In this document: positions 51,913 to 60,189 of the stretch, piece after piece | How positions within the stretch are numbered: position 1 is the first letter of the stretch | Layout of the letters: each line of letters starts with the position of its first letter | From: Bifidobacterium catenulatum subsp. kashiwanohense JCM 15439 = DSM 21854 | GTDB lineage: Bacteria > Actinomycetota > Actinomycetes > Actinomycetales > Bifidobacteriaceae | Direction: 5' to 3' | Assembly (NCBI RefSeq): GCF_001042615.1 | Contig: NZ_AP012327.1 | Location: 2,273,235-2,337,234 of the forward strand | Length of the DNA: 64,000 nucleotides | Program-made: the position numbers and the translations under genes | Notes under the pieces: generated by a model | What the model saw: the letters and a program-made list of their open reading frames with translations, nothing else | Told to the model about the DNA's origin: nothing | Database searches by the model: none

Positions 51913-53079
51913 ATGATTCCACGAGATCTTACCAGCCATGTTCAACGGCTTGCTTCCTGGTTTCCGGTGGTTTCGGTCACCGGTCCGAGGCAAAGCGGCA
52001 AGTCTACCATTGTCAAGCATGCTTTTCCGGAATACGCATACGTGAATCTGGAGGATCCGCAGTTGCGCAAGGCTGCCAATGATGATCCCGTAGGTTTCAT
52101 ACGCAATCGTCCGGAACATCTCATCGTGGACGAGGCGCAGTATGCTTCGGATTTGTTTTCCATGATCCAGGTCGTTTCCGACGAGCGCAGCACGCGCGGG
52201 CAATATGTGTTGTCAGGTTCGCAGAATTTTCTGCTGCTCAAGAATATCTCCCAATCATTGGCGGGCAGGGTCGGCTTGGTGCGTCTGCTGCCACTATCGT
52301 TCAAGGAGGTGAGCAGCGCGGCTCTTCTGGGATCGCCGAATCCCGCGGATGATTTCATGCTGCGCGGCGGATACCCCCGTCTCTACAGTTCAGGAATGCC
52401 GCTTGAACTCTTCTTCTCGTCGTATCTCAGCACGTATGTCGAACATGACGTGGCTGGTTATCTCGACGTGCGCAACGTAACAACTTTTCATAAATTCCTG
52501 CGTCTTTGCGCTCTTAATGCCGGTAATCTTATGAATTACGCAAAGCTTGCCAACGATACGGACATCAGTGCGAGAACCGCAAAATCATGGCTTTCCATTC
52601 TGGAATCCAGCTACGTTACGTTCGAATTGATGCCTTACTATGCGAACGAGGGCAAGCGCATGATCAAAACACCGAAGATTTTCTTTTACGATACTGGATT
52701 GCTGTGCTATTTACTGGGTATCACCAGCAAAGAACAACTGCTATTAAGCCCGCATTTAGGTGCGATTTTTGAGAATCTCATCATTTCGGAAACATTGAAA
52801 CGACATTGTAACCGAGGTGAAGAACCGCAATTATTCTTCTACCGAGATGATCGCAAAGTCGAGGTTGATTTGTTGGATTATACTGATTCCACCCATCCTG
52901 AAATAGTTGAGATCAAGTCCGGTCAAACATATCGCGATGCATTCGCACGGCATTTGAATTCGATCGGCGAGGATCTTGGCATTGCGGTTGATCATCGATT
53001 TGTGGTAGCCCGCGTGGAATCAAGTTTTCAAGCCAAAGACGCGCAAGTATGCTCCGCCGCAGACTGGTTGGCGCGCTGA
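51913..53079 (+). CDS. AAA+ ATPase with C-terminal DUF4143 domain (second copy)
   Basis: This 388-residue ATPase has Walker A GPRQSGKS (24-31), Walker B LIVDEAQ (71-77), YVLSGSQNFLL sensor and a DUF4143 part with a PD-(D/E)xK-like core (KVEVDLLDY...EIVEIKSGQ). The ATG at MIPRDLTSH was chosen because GGGGAA precedes it and it closes the micro-ORF chain; the frame extends 13 codons upstream through the repeats. It is only distantly related to the ATPase at 8860. Inserted between the murJ operon and a nucleotidase gene. Function unknown. Confidence 0.88.
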   Translation: MIPRDLTSHVQRLASWFPVVSVTGPRQSGKSTIVKHAFPEYAYVNLEDPQLRKAANDDPVGFIRNRPEHLIVDEAQYASDLFSMIQVVSDERSTRGQYVLSGSQNFLLLKNISQSLAGRVGLVRLLPLSFKEVSSAALLGSPNPADDFMLRGGYPRLYSSGMPLELFFSSYLSTYVEHDVAGYLDVRNVTTFHKFLRLCALNAGNLMNYAKLANDTDISARTAKSWLSILESSYVTFELMPYYANEGKRMIKTPKIFFYDTGLLCYLLGITSKEQLLLSPHLGAIFENLIISETLKRHCNRGEEPQLFFYRDDRKVEVDLLDYTDSTHPEIVEIKSGQTYRDAFARHLNSIGEDLGIAVDHRFVVARVESSFQAKDAQVCSAADWLAR

Positions 53080-53080
53080 A

Positions 53081-53277
53081 AATCGTGCGGTCACCCAGCA
53101 AATCGTACGATCAGCAAGATGAAGCTACGCAGCCAATCGCATGATCCTTCTGCACAAGTCGCATTTCCTGTCTATACAACTCCCAATTGGTGATCAAATC
53201 CGACTTGTGCAGACATAAAACCGGGGTTATACAAACACAGAACGCAAGTTGTACAGGCAATCCGCCGCGCAGACCAC
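53081..53277. repeat. dispersed motif copies downstream of the second ATPase
   Basis: AATCGTGCGGTCA (53081-53093), AATCGTACGATCA (53101-53113) and AATCGCATGATCC (53135-53147) are three variants of one motif. TCTGCACAAGTCGCATTT (53149-53166) and AAATCCGACTTGTGCAGAC (53196-53214) form a hairpin with one mismatch, which may end transcription of the convergent genes. Confidence 0.65.
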
Positions 53278-53913
53278 TTACTCAGGCCAGTGCTCGAAGA
53301 GGGTGAGGAGCTTTTCGACGTTGGCGTCGCTCCAGCTGTCGATTCGAGGGCCATCGTACGCGCTGTTGTACGGCTGATCAAACACGACCACATGCTGCCC
53401 CGCCTCGCGCAGGGTTTCGATGTTCGCCGGCGAATCGTCAATATGAATCGTGGCCTGCATACTATCTTTCAGCCCGGTAAAGCACAGGCTCATGTACGGA
53501 ATATGGTTGCTGTCCAACCATTGCGCGGTGTCGGAAACAACCATCTGATGCTGGCCGGACACGAACAGCCTATGCGTGACGATGCGAATGTACACGTGCT
53601 CGCCCGCCAATCGCTGCAACGCCTGCGCGACTCCCGGAAGCGGCTTCATCGTTGCATACAGATGCTCACGTTCTGCGGCTTTATGCGTTTCGATGTAATC
53701 GTCGAGCGTGTCGAACGGCCATCCATCTTCGCGCATGAGATTGTAATGCGCGGTCTGCAACGCACGTTCCGGCACGTCAACGCCCTGCCGCTGCAGGTAA
53801 TCGCGAATCGCACCCTTGTAATCCGCGCAGACACCGTCCAAATCGAGATTGAGCACACGATATCCCTGCACGCCCACGCGCTGGCTCTCGTATTGTTCAG
53901 GAATAGTTGCCAT
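53278..53913 (-). CDS. 5'-nucleotidase, NT5C/HAD family
   Basis: This 211-residue HAD-fold protein has motif I LDLDGVCADY (two Asp), a motif II Thr in RIVTHRLF, and DDSPANIETL as motif IV. It fits the deoxy-5'-nucleotidase (NT5C) family, which dephosphorylates nucleotides. ATG with AAAGGAACG upstream. The gene is convergent with the second DUF4143 ATPase. Substrate not determined. Confidence 0.82.
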   Translation of the reverse strand: MATIPEQYESQRVGVQGYRVLNLDLDGVCADYKGAIRDYLQRQGVDVPERALQTAHYNLMREDGWPFDTLDDYIETHKAAEREHLYATMKPLPGVAQALQRLAGEHVYIRIVTHRLFVSGQHQMVVSDTAQWLDSNHIPYMSLCFTGLKDSMQATIHIDDSPANIETLREAGQHVVVFDQPYNSAYDGPRIDSWSDANVEKLLTLFEHWPE

Positions 53914-54188
53914 ATCACGTTCCTTTCTTACGCCCGACGCCGATCAGCCCGTCGAACAGCCACACTAATCAGCCCGCTATCAATCAATGTAACCTGACAT
54001 TCGCCGGCAACAAGCGCAAATACTCCCGCAAGTAAGGAAGATGGAAAAGATAGAAATCTGAAGATCGCGCCGCTTCTTTTTGCGACGGCGACACCACCCT
54101 GCAATCGACGATCATCTTTTCATCACAGCATCATTACGTTTATTTCAAGATTAGCCGATGAAAATACAAAAGAATCGACGATCGTTGC

Positions 54189-54218
54189 ATGACATCGACG
54201 ATTGCGCCTGTCTATAAT
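54189..54218 (+). promoter_or_regulatory. strong promoter of the small-protein gene
   Basis: ATGACA (54189-54194) and a consensus TATAAT (54213-54218) are 18 bp apart. ATCGACGAT is repeated in and ahead of the promoter (54104-54112, 54175-54183, 54194-54202). The resulting leader would be about 185 nt. The remainder of 53914-54188 shows no gene. Confidence 0.65.
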
Positions 54219-54408
54219 GAAGGCACAACAGAACAAAGAGACATGATGCGGCAGGAACCGGAGAGAAAACCGGAGCCGCACCCCACACGCGGGGAAACGG
54301 CAACGCCACCCGCGCTGAAATAACAGAACAACAAACAAGACTTACGGCAGCGGCCAGAGGAAAGAACAGAAAACAAGAACGCCGCCAAGCCAAACGGAAG
54401 GAAACATC

Positions 54409-54531
54409 ATGAAGAACAACACTTTCAACCAGATCGTCAACGCCAACCTCGCTTCCATCGATTCAGGCTTCGGTCAGTTCGCACTCGCCAAGGCCAGCGC
54501 CGATCTGTTCAAGAAGATCATCAATAAGTGA
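54409..54531 (+). CDS. 40-residue small protein, unknown function
   Basis: The ORF has ATG behind GGAAGGAAA and encodes 40 residues, beginning MKNNTFNQIVNANLASIDSG and ending FKKIINK. It has bifidobacterial codon use. A consensus promoter lies about 190 nt upstream and a strong terminator starts 41 bp downstream, so it has a complete single-gene transcription unit. The C-terminal half can form an amphipathic helix (FALAKASADLFKKIIN). No signal peptide or family is recognised. It could be a regulatory or membrane-surface peptide, or the RNA itself may be the main product. Confidence 0.65.
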   Translation: MKNNTFNQIVNANLASIDSGFGQFALAKASADLFKKIINK

Positions 54532-54571
54532 TCCAAGGCCTGCCCAGGCAGGCGTCACGTTTACACAACTC

Positions 54572-54608
54572 AAGGGCCTGCGTTCCACATGGAGCGCAGG
54601 CCCTTTTT
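54572..54608 (+). terminator. terminator of the small-protein gene
   Basis: Arms AAGGGCCTGCG / CGCAGGCCCTT are followed by TTTCT. Confidence 0.92.
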
Positions 54609-54696
54609 CTCATGTTCCACTCAAGCGCCGCCAAGAATCCAGCCACCACCAGCAACTGCACACACAGCCCCACACGCAATCACACACAACAGCTCA

Positions 54697-54712
54697 TGTT
54701 TCACGTGAAACT
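54697..54712. promoter_or_regulatory. parS site
   Basis: TGTTTCACGTGAAACT matches the ParB-binding consensus TGTTTCACGTGAAACA at 15 of 16 positions. It lies upstream of trxB. Confidence 0.92.
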
Positions 54713-54823
54713 TTGTAGATGATCCAGCTCGGAAAGCATTTGATAATACGCCATAGGAAAAAAGAATACGTGAAATCGTGCGATGCGCGGCTGTTCGCTT
54801 CAGCGGTTCGCTACAGTGGGAAT

Positions 54824-55759
54824 ATGAGTGATTTGCGAGATGTGATTATTGTCGGATCCGGCCCTGCCGGATATACTGCGGCCATATATTTGGGCCGAGC
54901 TGGATTCAAACCACTGGTCATAGCGGGTGCGCTGGCCCCAGGCGGGCAGCTCGTCAACACCACCGAAGTGGAGAATTTTCCAGGCTTCCCTGACGGCATT
55001 ATGGGACCGGAACTCATGGATAATATGCAACGCCAGGCAGAGAAGTTCGGCGCAGAAATCATTTGGGATGATGTTGTTTCCGTGAGCAACGATGACGCCA
55101 CCGGCGTGAAAACCGTGCGTGTCGATCAGGGGGACGTTTTTGAAACCCGTGCTTTGATCATCGCAACCGGATCGGAATACCGCAAGCTCGGCATCCCTGG
55201 AGAGGTGGAATATTCCGGCAAGGGAGTGTCATATTGCGCGACTTGCGACGGCTTCTTCTTCCGCGATAAGCCGATTATTGTGGTCGGCGGCGGCGATAGC
55301 GCATTCACTGAAGCTGATTTTCTTTCCCGATTTGGATCGTCGGTGACGTTGATTCATCGTCGTTCCGAATTCCGCGCATCGCAGATTCTCGTGGAACGTG
55401 CTCAACAGAATCCGAAAATCACCATCGTCACGGATTCCGTGGTGGAGGAAATCTTAGGTGATGTCAACGAAGCCCAATCCGTGAACGTTCGCAACGTCAT
55501 CACCGGAGAGATGAGCACGATTGCTGCAAACGGTATTTTCGTAGCGATTGGACACTCCCCCGCCACAGCTTTTATTGACGGCATTGTGCAGCGAGATGCG
55601 GCTGGATATATTCAGGTGGACGGCGCCAGCACACGCACCAGCACTGCCGGCATTTTTGCAGCAGGCGACTGTGTTGACAGTGTTTACCGTCAGGCGATCA
55701 GCGCCGCCGGCATGGGCTGCCGGGCCGCCCTTGACGCCCAAGCCTACCTCCAGCAGTAA
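54824..55759 (+). CDS. trxB: thioredoxin reductase
   Basis: This 311-residue flavoprotein transfers electrons from NADPH to thioredoxin. FAD loop IIVGSGPAGYTAA, redox centre CATC in VSYCATCDGFFF, NADP-binding GGGDSAFTEA, and C-terminal AAGDCVDSVYRQAISAAGMG. The ATG MSDLRD was chosen (GTGGGAAT upstream); the longer frame adds 35 non-homologous residues. A trxA gene, common next to trxB, is absent here. Confidence 0.95.
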   Translation: MSDLRDVIIVGSGPAGYTAAIYLGRAGFKPLVIAGALAPGGQLVNTTEVENFPGFPDGIMGPELMDNMQRQAEKFGAEIIWDDVVSVSNDDATGVKTVRVDQGDVFETRALIIATGSEYRKLGIPGEVEYSGKGVSYCATCDGFFFRDKPIIVVGGGDSAFTEADFLSRFGSSVTLIHRRSEFRASQILVERAQQNPKITIVTDSVVEEILGDVNEAQSVNVRNVITGEMSTIAANGIFVAIGHSPATAFIDGIVQRDAAGYIQVDGASTRTSTAGIFAAGDCVDSVYRQAISAAGMGCRAALDAQAYLQQ

Positions 55760-55776
55760 CACTCCCCATCACGGTC

Positions 55777-55846
55777 ATTCACACAGCCATTCACACAGCC
55801 ATTCACACAGTCACATCACAGTCATGACCGTGTGAATGGCTGTGAT
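55777..55846. repeat. three 12-bp tandem repeats and inverted partner
   Basis: ATTCACACAGCC is repeated three times (55777, 55789, 55801, last copy AGTC). An inverted copy, GTGTGAATGGCTGTG, lies at 55830-55844, giving a hairpin with 15-bp arms. It lies between trxB and the AlbA_2 gene. Confidence 0.85.
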
Positions 55847-55859
55847 ATGGAGGAAGCTA

Positions 55860-57404
55860 TTGTCCATTCTCCAAGAACCAATCCAAAACGCGATAGCGCG
55901 ATTGCGCAAACAGCATAATGACGACGGCGATTACGAAGCAAAAAGCTGTCAGCGATCCCTCAGCAAAGACGTGTGGGAAAGCATCAGCGCCTTCGCAAAT
56001 ACACATGGTGGCACTCTGCTCCTTGGTTTGGATGAACACAATGGATTCACTTGCGTTCAGGATTTTCACCTCGACAGAGTGCAGGACCAACTTATCGAAG
56101 GTATGGGAGATGGCGGTAGGGATGGAATCAGACTCTCAAATCCTCCAAAATATGATGTTTCACGTGAAACCGTTGACGGCGGTCAGATTCTCGTGATTCG
56201 TATATATGAAAACGATATAGATTTCAAGCCATGCTATATTACCGCCAAAGGAATTAAAAGCGGTAGTTTCAAACGAATTGATGATAAAGATGTTCTCCTA
56301 TCATCAGCAGAATTATATGAAATTCAAAATATACTACATCCAAGTAGTTCTGATCTTGAAATTATTCCTAATGCCTCTATTGAAGACCTTAACTCTTCTG
56401 TTGTCGATACTATTTTTGTAAGAAAACAAGGCACTAAAGCCTTGTGTGGATCAGAAACAAAAGAAGAAAAACTAGCGCGATTAAACATTGCGGATCGACA
56501 AGGTCGCATACGGATGGCGGGATTAATTGCAGCTGGTAACTATCCTCAACAATTCTTCCCACGTCTCTTTATCGACGTTGCTGTACATCCAGGCATTGAA
56601 AAATCGCAGCCAGGTGCACTAAGGTTCCTCGACCGCGTAGAATGCGAGGGATCTGCATCAGAAATGATCAACGATGCGGTAAATGCTACATCTCGAAATT
56701 TACGATCTTATTCGTTCATCGAAGGCATCGGAAGAAAAGATGAATTGGAAATTCCTTCCGAAGTTCTGCGTGAAGCCATCGCCAACGCAGTAGTGCATAG
56801 GGAATATCATCCGTATTTTCAAGGCCAGCCGGTCACCGTCGACGTTTACGCAGACAGGATCGAAATATCGAATCCAGGTGGCCTATGGGGAGGCAAAACC
56901 ATTGATAATCTCGCAGATAGACAATCTCGATGCCGCAATAGCGCCCTCATGCAGCTCGTACAAACCACCCCTGTGATCGGAAGCAATCTTATCACCGCCG
57001 AAGGTCAGGGCGGAGGAATCATCCTCATGATGAACGAAATGCAGAACCGCGATCTGCGCGCACCGGAATTCCGCGCGACTCAGGACTCCTTCACTGTGGT
57101 GTTGTGGCGTTCCAGCGTCAATCTGTCCAACAAAGCTGATGAGATTATCTCTGAAATTAAAAATACTGAACCAACTCATAAAAACGATACAAAAAACATG
57201 TTGTCGAATACTATGAAAAATAAGGTTGATATTCTCACTTTTATTCCAAAGAATAAAGATATTACCGCAAGGGAGCTTGCTGATATTACTGGAAAATCAG
57301 TTGAAACAATTCGCCGTAATCTAAGAAAGTTAATACAAGAAAATAAAGTTGAAGCCATCGGTAAAACGAAAAGCAGAAATCGTATGTACCGACGAATCAA
57401 CTAA
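55860..57404 (+). CDS. Schlafen/AlbA_2-domain ATP-binding transcriptional regulator-like protein
   Basis: This protein of about 514 residues has an N-terminal AlbA_2 (Schlafen AAA_4) domain with SISAFANTHGGTLLLGLDE, a middle domain, and an ATPase-like C-terminal module (LREAIANAVVHREYHP, GGLWGGKT). It ends with a winged HTH (ITARELADITGKSVETIRRNLRKL). TTG 55860 follows GGAGG at ideal spacing; ATG 55836 would add eight residues without a site. The coding region is clearly AT-richer than its neighbours, suggesting transfer, and it contains a parS site. Function unknown; relatives appear in defence and regulatory settings. Confidence 0.82.
   Translation: MSILQEPIQNAIARLRKQHNDDGDYEAKSCQRSLSKDVWESISAFANTHGGTLLLGLDEHNGFTCVQDFHLDRVQDQLIEGMGDGGRDGIRLSNPPKYDVSRETVDGGQILVIRIYENDIDFKPCYITAKGIKSGSFKRIDDKDVLLSSAELYEIQNILHPSSSDLEIIPNASIEDLNSSVVDTIFVRKQGTKALCGSETKEEKLARLNIADRQGRIRMAGLIAAGNYPQQFFPRLFIDVAVHPGIEKSQPGALRFLDRVECEGSASEMINDAVNATSRNLRSYSFIEGIGRKDELEIPSEVLREAIANAVVHREYHPYFQGQPVTVDVYADRIEISNPGGLWGGKTIDNLADRQSRCRNSALMQLVQTTPVIGSNLITAEGQGGGIILMMNEMQNRDLRAPEFRATQDSFTVVLWRSSVNLSNKADEIISEIKNTEPTHKNDTKNMLSNTMKNKVDILTFIPKNKDITARELADITGKSVETIRRNLRKLIQENKVEAIGKTKSRNRMYRRIN
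56156..56171. promoter_or_regulatory. parS site inside the AlbA_2 gene
   Basis: TGTTTCACGTGAAACC matches the parS consensus at 15 of 16 positions within coding sequence. Confidence 0.9.
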
Positions 57405-57470
57405 TTCCCACAGAAAGATGCCGTCAAATACCACCAAACAAGGAATCACAAAAACGCTAAAAATAAGCGG

Positions 57471-57551
57471 AAGGGCGGCATATTCTGTTCACGACTGTAA
57501 GCTTGGCCAAACGCGGCCTTGAGTGTGTCGTGAATAGAATATGCCGCCCTT
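57471..57551. terminator. 25-bp inverted repeat between convergent AlbA_2 and parB genes
   Basis: Arms at 57471-57495 and 57527-57551 match at 24 of 25 positions (AAGGGCGGCATATTC at the outer end) around a 31-nt loop that contains a smaller hairpin. No T run follows, so termination is likely but not certain. Confidence 0.7.
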
Positions 57552-57594
57552 CTGCGAACATCACACTGGTCAGACAGAGAAACTCGAGAAAATA

Positions 57595-58950
57595 CTATTC
57601 TTCAGCAGAAGGAATGAGCATGTCGACAATGCGCTTCATGTCGTCTTCGGATTTGAAGACGATTTCGATGCGGCCATGTTCCTTGGATCCTTTGATGGAA
57701 ACCTTCGTGCCGAACTTCTTTTCAAGTCCGAGCTGCATTGGCGTTCCAGCCCACGGATTCAGCTTGTTGGTCTTCGCTTTCTTCGGCTGATCCGATTCGG
57801 CGGCCTTCATCGACACGATTTCCTCAGTGCTGCGAACAGACAGCCCTTCAGAGATAATGCGCGTCGCAAGCTGTTCCATATCAGCTTCAGTCGGCAATCC
57901 CAGCAGCGCACGCGCGTGACCGGCCGATAAAAGTCCAGAAGCGACCTTCTTTTGCACGGTTGCAGGCAGATTCAGCAATCGCAAGGTATTTGCGATCTGC
58001 GGGCGTGATTTCGATACGGATTTCGACAATTGCGCCTGCGTCAGACCGAAATCGTCGATCATCTGCTGATAGGCGGCCGCTTCTTCCAGCGGATTTAACG
58101 CAACGCGATGCAGATTCTCCAGCAGAGCGTCACGCAACATGTCGTCGTCGGCCGTGGTTTTGACGATCGCAGGAATCGTTTTCAGACCTGCGATCTGTGA
58201 AGCACGCCAGCGACGCTCACCCATGATGAGCTCATACATGCTATCCATGCGACCGTCGAACATATTATGCGACTCGTCATTGCTGGCGGCGCTCTCCTTG
58301 CGCGCGGCCTCGATCTGCGCAAGTGGGCGTTTCCGTACCACGATGGGCTGCAGCACGCCGACTTCCTTGATGGAATCGGCAAGTTCACGAAGATCATCCT
58401 CGTCGAAAATAGTGCGTGGCTGATGCAGGTTGGGTCCGACATCACTCAGACGCAATTCAACCAAGTAACCACCCTGCACCGGCAATAGTTCCGGTTCGTC
58501 GTTCTTTGCATCTTCGTTCTTTTTTACCGCAGCAGTTTCACGTGAAACACTCCCCTGCTTCGCGTCGGCAGGAAGATCGACAGGACTGGTGGCGCCGAAG
58601 AACATGTCGGCTGGATGAGCCGCTTCGTTCAGCGTAATGGAAGGCATGCTGGCACGATGAACGCTTCCTTTCTTGGTTTCGTGTGAAACGTTCTTCTTCA
58701 TGTCGTGGACGGCATCAACGGAAGCCTGAGCTGTCGCCATGGAGCTTTTAGCGCCTGTGTTCTTTCCCACAGACGGCACGGCAGCACTGCCAGCCATGCT
58801 TCCGGAAGTTTTCGCGGACGGCTTGTTATCGGCCTTCACCCCTACAGCAGTCGCAGCCAGCTCAGCGGCAGCTTCCGACTTTGCCGACTCTCCTGGAAGA
58901 GACGGAAACAGCGCGCCGAGACCCATGCCCAAACGTGATTTCGTAGCCAT
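57595..58950 (-). CDS. parB: chromosome-partitioning protein ParB
   Basis: This 451-residue parS-binding CTPase/clamp protein has an N-terminal ParA-interacting stretch (MATKSRLGMGLGALFP) and a long low-complexity segment (residues 20-150). The ParB/Srx domain includes LHQPRTIFDEDDLRELADSIKEVGVLQPIVVR and GERRWRASQIAGLKTIPAIV. The HTH (LTQAQLSKSVSKSRPQIANTLRLLNLP) and a dimerisation tail follow. ATG 2 bp past the parA stop. A parS site lies inside the gene. Confidence 0.96.
   Translation of the reverse strand: MATKSRLGMGLGALFPSLPGESAKSEAAAELAATAVGVKADNKPSAKTSGSMAGSAAVPSVGKNTGAKSSMATAQASVDAVHDMKKNVSHETKKGSVHRASMPSITLNEAAHPADMFFGATSPVDLPADAKQGSVSRETAAVKKNEDAKNDEPELLPVQGGYLVELRLSDVGPNLHQPRTIFDEDDLRELADSIKEVGVLQPIVVRKRPLAQIEAARKESAASNDESHNMFDGRMDSMYELIMGERRWRASQIAGLKTIPAIVKTTADDDMLRDALLENLHRVALNPLEEAAAYQQMIDDFGLTQAQLSKSVSKSRPQIANTLRLLNLPATVQKKVASGLLSAGHARALLGLPTEADMEQLATRIISEGLSVRSTEEIVSMKAAESDQPKKAKTNKLNPWAGTPMQLGLEKKFGTKVSIKGSKEHGRIEIVFKSEDDMKRIVDMLIPSAEE
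58534..58549. promoter_or_regulatory. parS site inside parB
   Basis: AGTTTCACGTGAAACA matches the consensus at 15 of 16 positions. A weaker version, GTTTCGTGTGAAAC, lies at 58676-58689. Confidence 0.88.
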
Positions 58951-58952
58951 GA

Positions 58953-59933
58953 TCAGTTCTCATTCCTTCTTGCATCAATAGCCTGCAACACCGTCTGCGA
59001 GCGACGTGCGAGTTCCAACGCGGCCTCACAGTAGGAGATTGCACCCATGCCCTTGGGATCATAGGCGATAACGCTTTGATTAAAGCTCGGCGCTTCCGAG
59101 ATTTTCACCGTTCGTGGAATCGTGGTGTCCAACACGATGGTCGGATAGTGGCTTTTGACCTCGTCATGCACTTCACGGCTGAGCAGGGTTCGCTTATCGA
59201 ACATGGTGATCAGCATGGTAGAAACAAGCAGTGACGGATTGAAATGTTCCTGCACCAGCCCGATGGTATTGATAAGCTGACCAAGACCCTCCAACGCATA
59301 ATATTCAGCTTGGATCGGAATCAGCATCTCATGCACCGCACACATGGCATTAATTACCAGCAGACCAAGGCTCGGAGGGCAATCGATAATCACGTAATCG
59401 TAGTGTTCCTCGCTGTTCTCAAGAAACTCGTCAACCGCGGTTTTCAGTAGAACATTGCGATTTTCCATGTCGGCGACTTCCAGCTCGGCACCGCTCAGAT
59501 CGATGGAGGCTGGCACCACGTCAAGCAGATCGAAGTCAGGGCAGGTGCGCTTGACTTCGGCAATGGTTTTTCTGCCTTCGATCACGTCGTATACCGACGG
59601 CTCTCCCGACGCATGCGGAGCACCCAACGCGGTCGACGCATTGCCCTGCGGATCCATATCGATCAGCAGCACCTTGGAACCGAACTGGGCCAACGCGGCG
59701 GAAAGATTCACCGCAGACGTGGTTTTGCCAACGCCACCCTTCTGATTGGCGACCGCAATCATGCGCGTCTGCTCCGGCTTTGGGCAAACGGCCTTCTGCA
59801 AGGCGCGATAGCGAGACGATTCGTCGGCGATCTGCGAACCAAGAGGAGAATTCGACCCTCCGAAAATTCGTTTGATGGTTTCCGTCGCCGATTCCATCGA
59901 TGTCAGGTTATCTGGTCCTTCAGGTCCAGTCAT
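58953..59933 (-). CDS. parA: chromosome-partitioning ATPase ParA
   Basis: This 326-residue protein has the deviant Walker A KGGVGKTTSAVNLS, VLLIDMDPQGNAS (Walker A'), and VIIDCPPSLGLL (Walker B). An N-terminal extension of about 55 residues precedes the fold. It moves ParB-parS complexes after replication. It forms a parA-parB operon; ATG behind GGAAGG. Confidence 0.96.
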   Translation of the reverse strand: MTGPEGPDNLTSMESATETIKRIFGGSNSPLGSQIADESSRYRALQKAVCPKPEQTRMIAVANQKGGVGKTTSAVNLSAALAQFGSKVLLIDMDPQGNASTALGAPHASGEPSVYDVIEGRKTIAEVKRTCPDFDLLDVVPASIDLSGAELEVADMENRNVLLKTAVDEFLENSEEHYDYVIIDCPPSLGLLVINAMCAVHEMLIPIQAEYYALEGLGQLINTIGLVQEHFNPSLLVSTMLITMFDKRTLLSREVHDEVKSHYPTIVLDTTIPRTVKISEAPSFNQSVIAYDPKGMGAISYCEAALELARRSQTVLQAIDARRNEN

Positions 59934-60019
59934 ACGTCAGCCTTCCTTACGATATGCTTAACACTCAAGTTTCATCATTTGGGTGGACAGAACCGACCCG
60001 TCCACCCATTGTGCGCAAA

Positions 60020-60189
60020 TGTGGATAACTGTGGATAGTCGGTGGATAACTTGCATTGCTCGCAAAAAGTTATCCACAGACATCTTGTTGCTATTCCAAC
60101 ATTTTTTTGCGCTTTATTGCAACGAGTCTCCAGTTGTGGATAATGTGGACAACTTGCCAAAATGGTGGATAACTTACTTTTTATCCACC
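60020..60189. promoter_or_regulatory. cluster of eight DnaA-box-like sequences between rsmG and parA
   Basis: The sites on the complementary strand are TGTGGATAA (60020-60028), TGTGGATAG (60030-60038), GGTGGATAA (60041-60049), TGTGGATAA (60135-60143), TGTGGACAA (60144-60152) and GGTGGATAA (60164-60172). TTATCCACA (60070-60078) and TTATCCACC (60181-60189) are in plus orientation. An AT-rich stretch (60090-60120) separates the two groups. The last box is in the 3' end of rsmG. Confidence 0.85.

Noticed and set aside
55548..55835. Frame encoding a run of His-Ser pairs
   Set aside because: Out-of-frame reading of the trxB 3' end and the 12-bp tandem repeat.
55777..55846. Rho-independent terminator of trxB
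   Set aside because: The hairpin is strong but lacks a T run and extends into the next gene's start region, so I list it as a repeat only.
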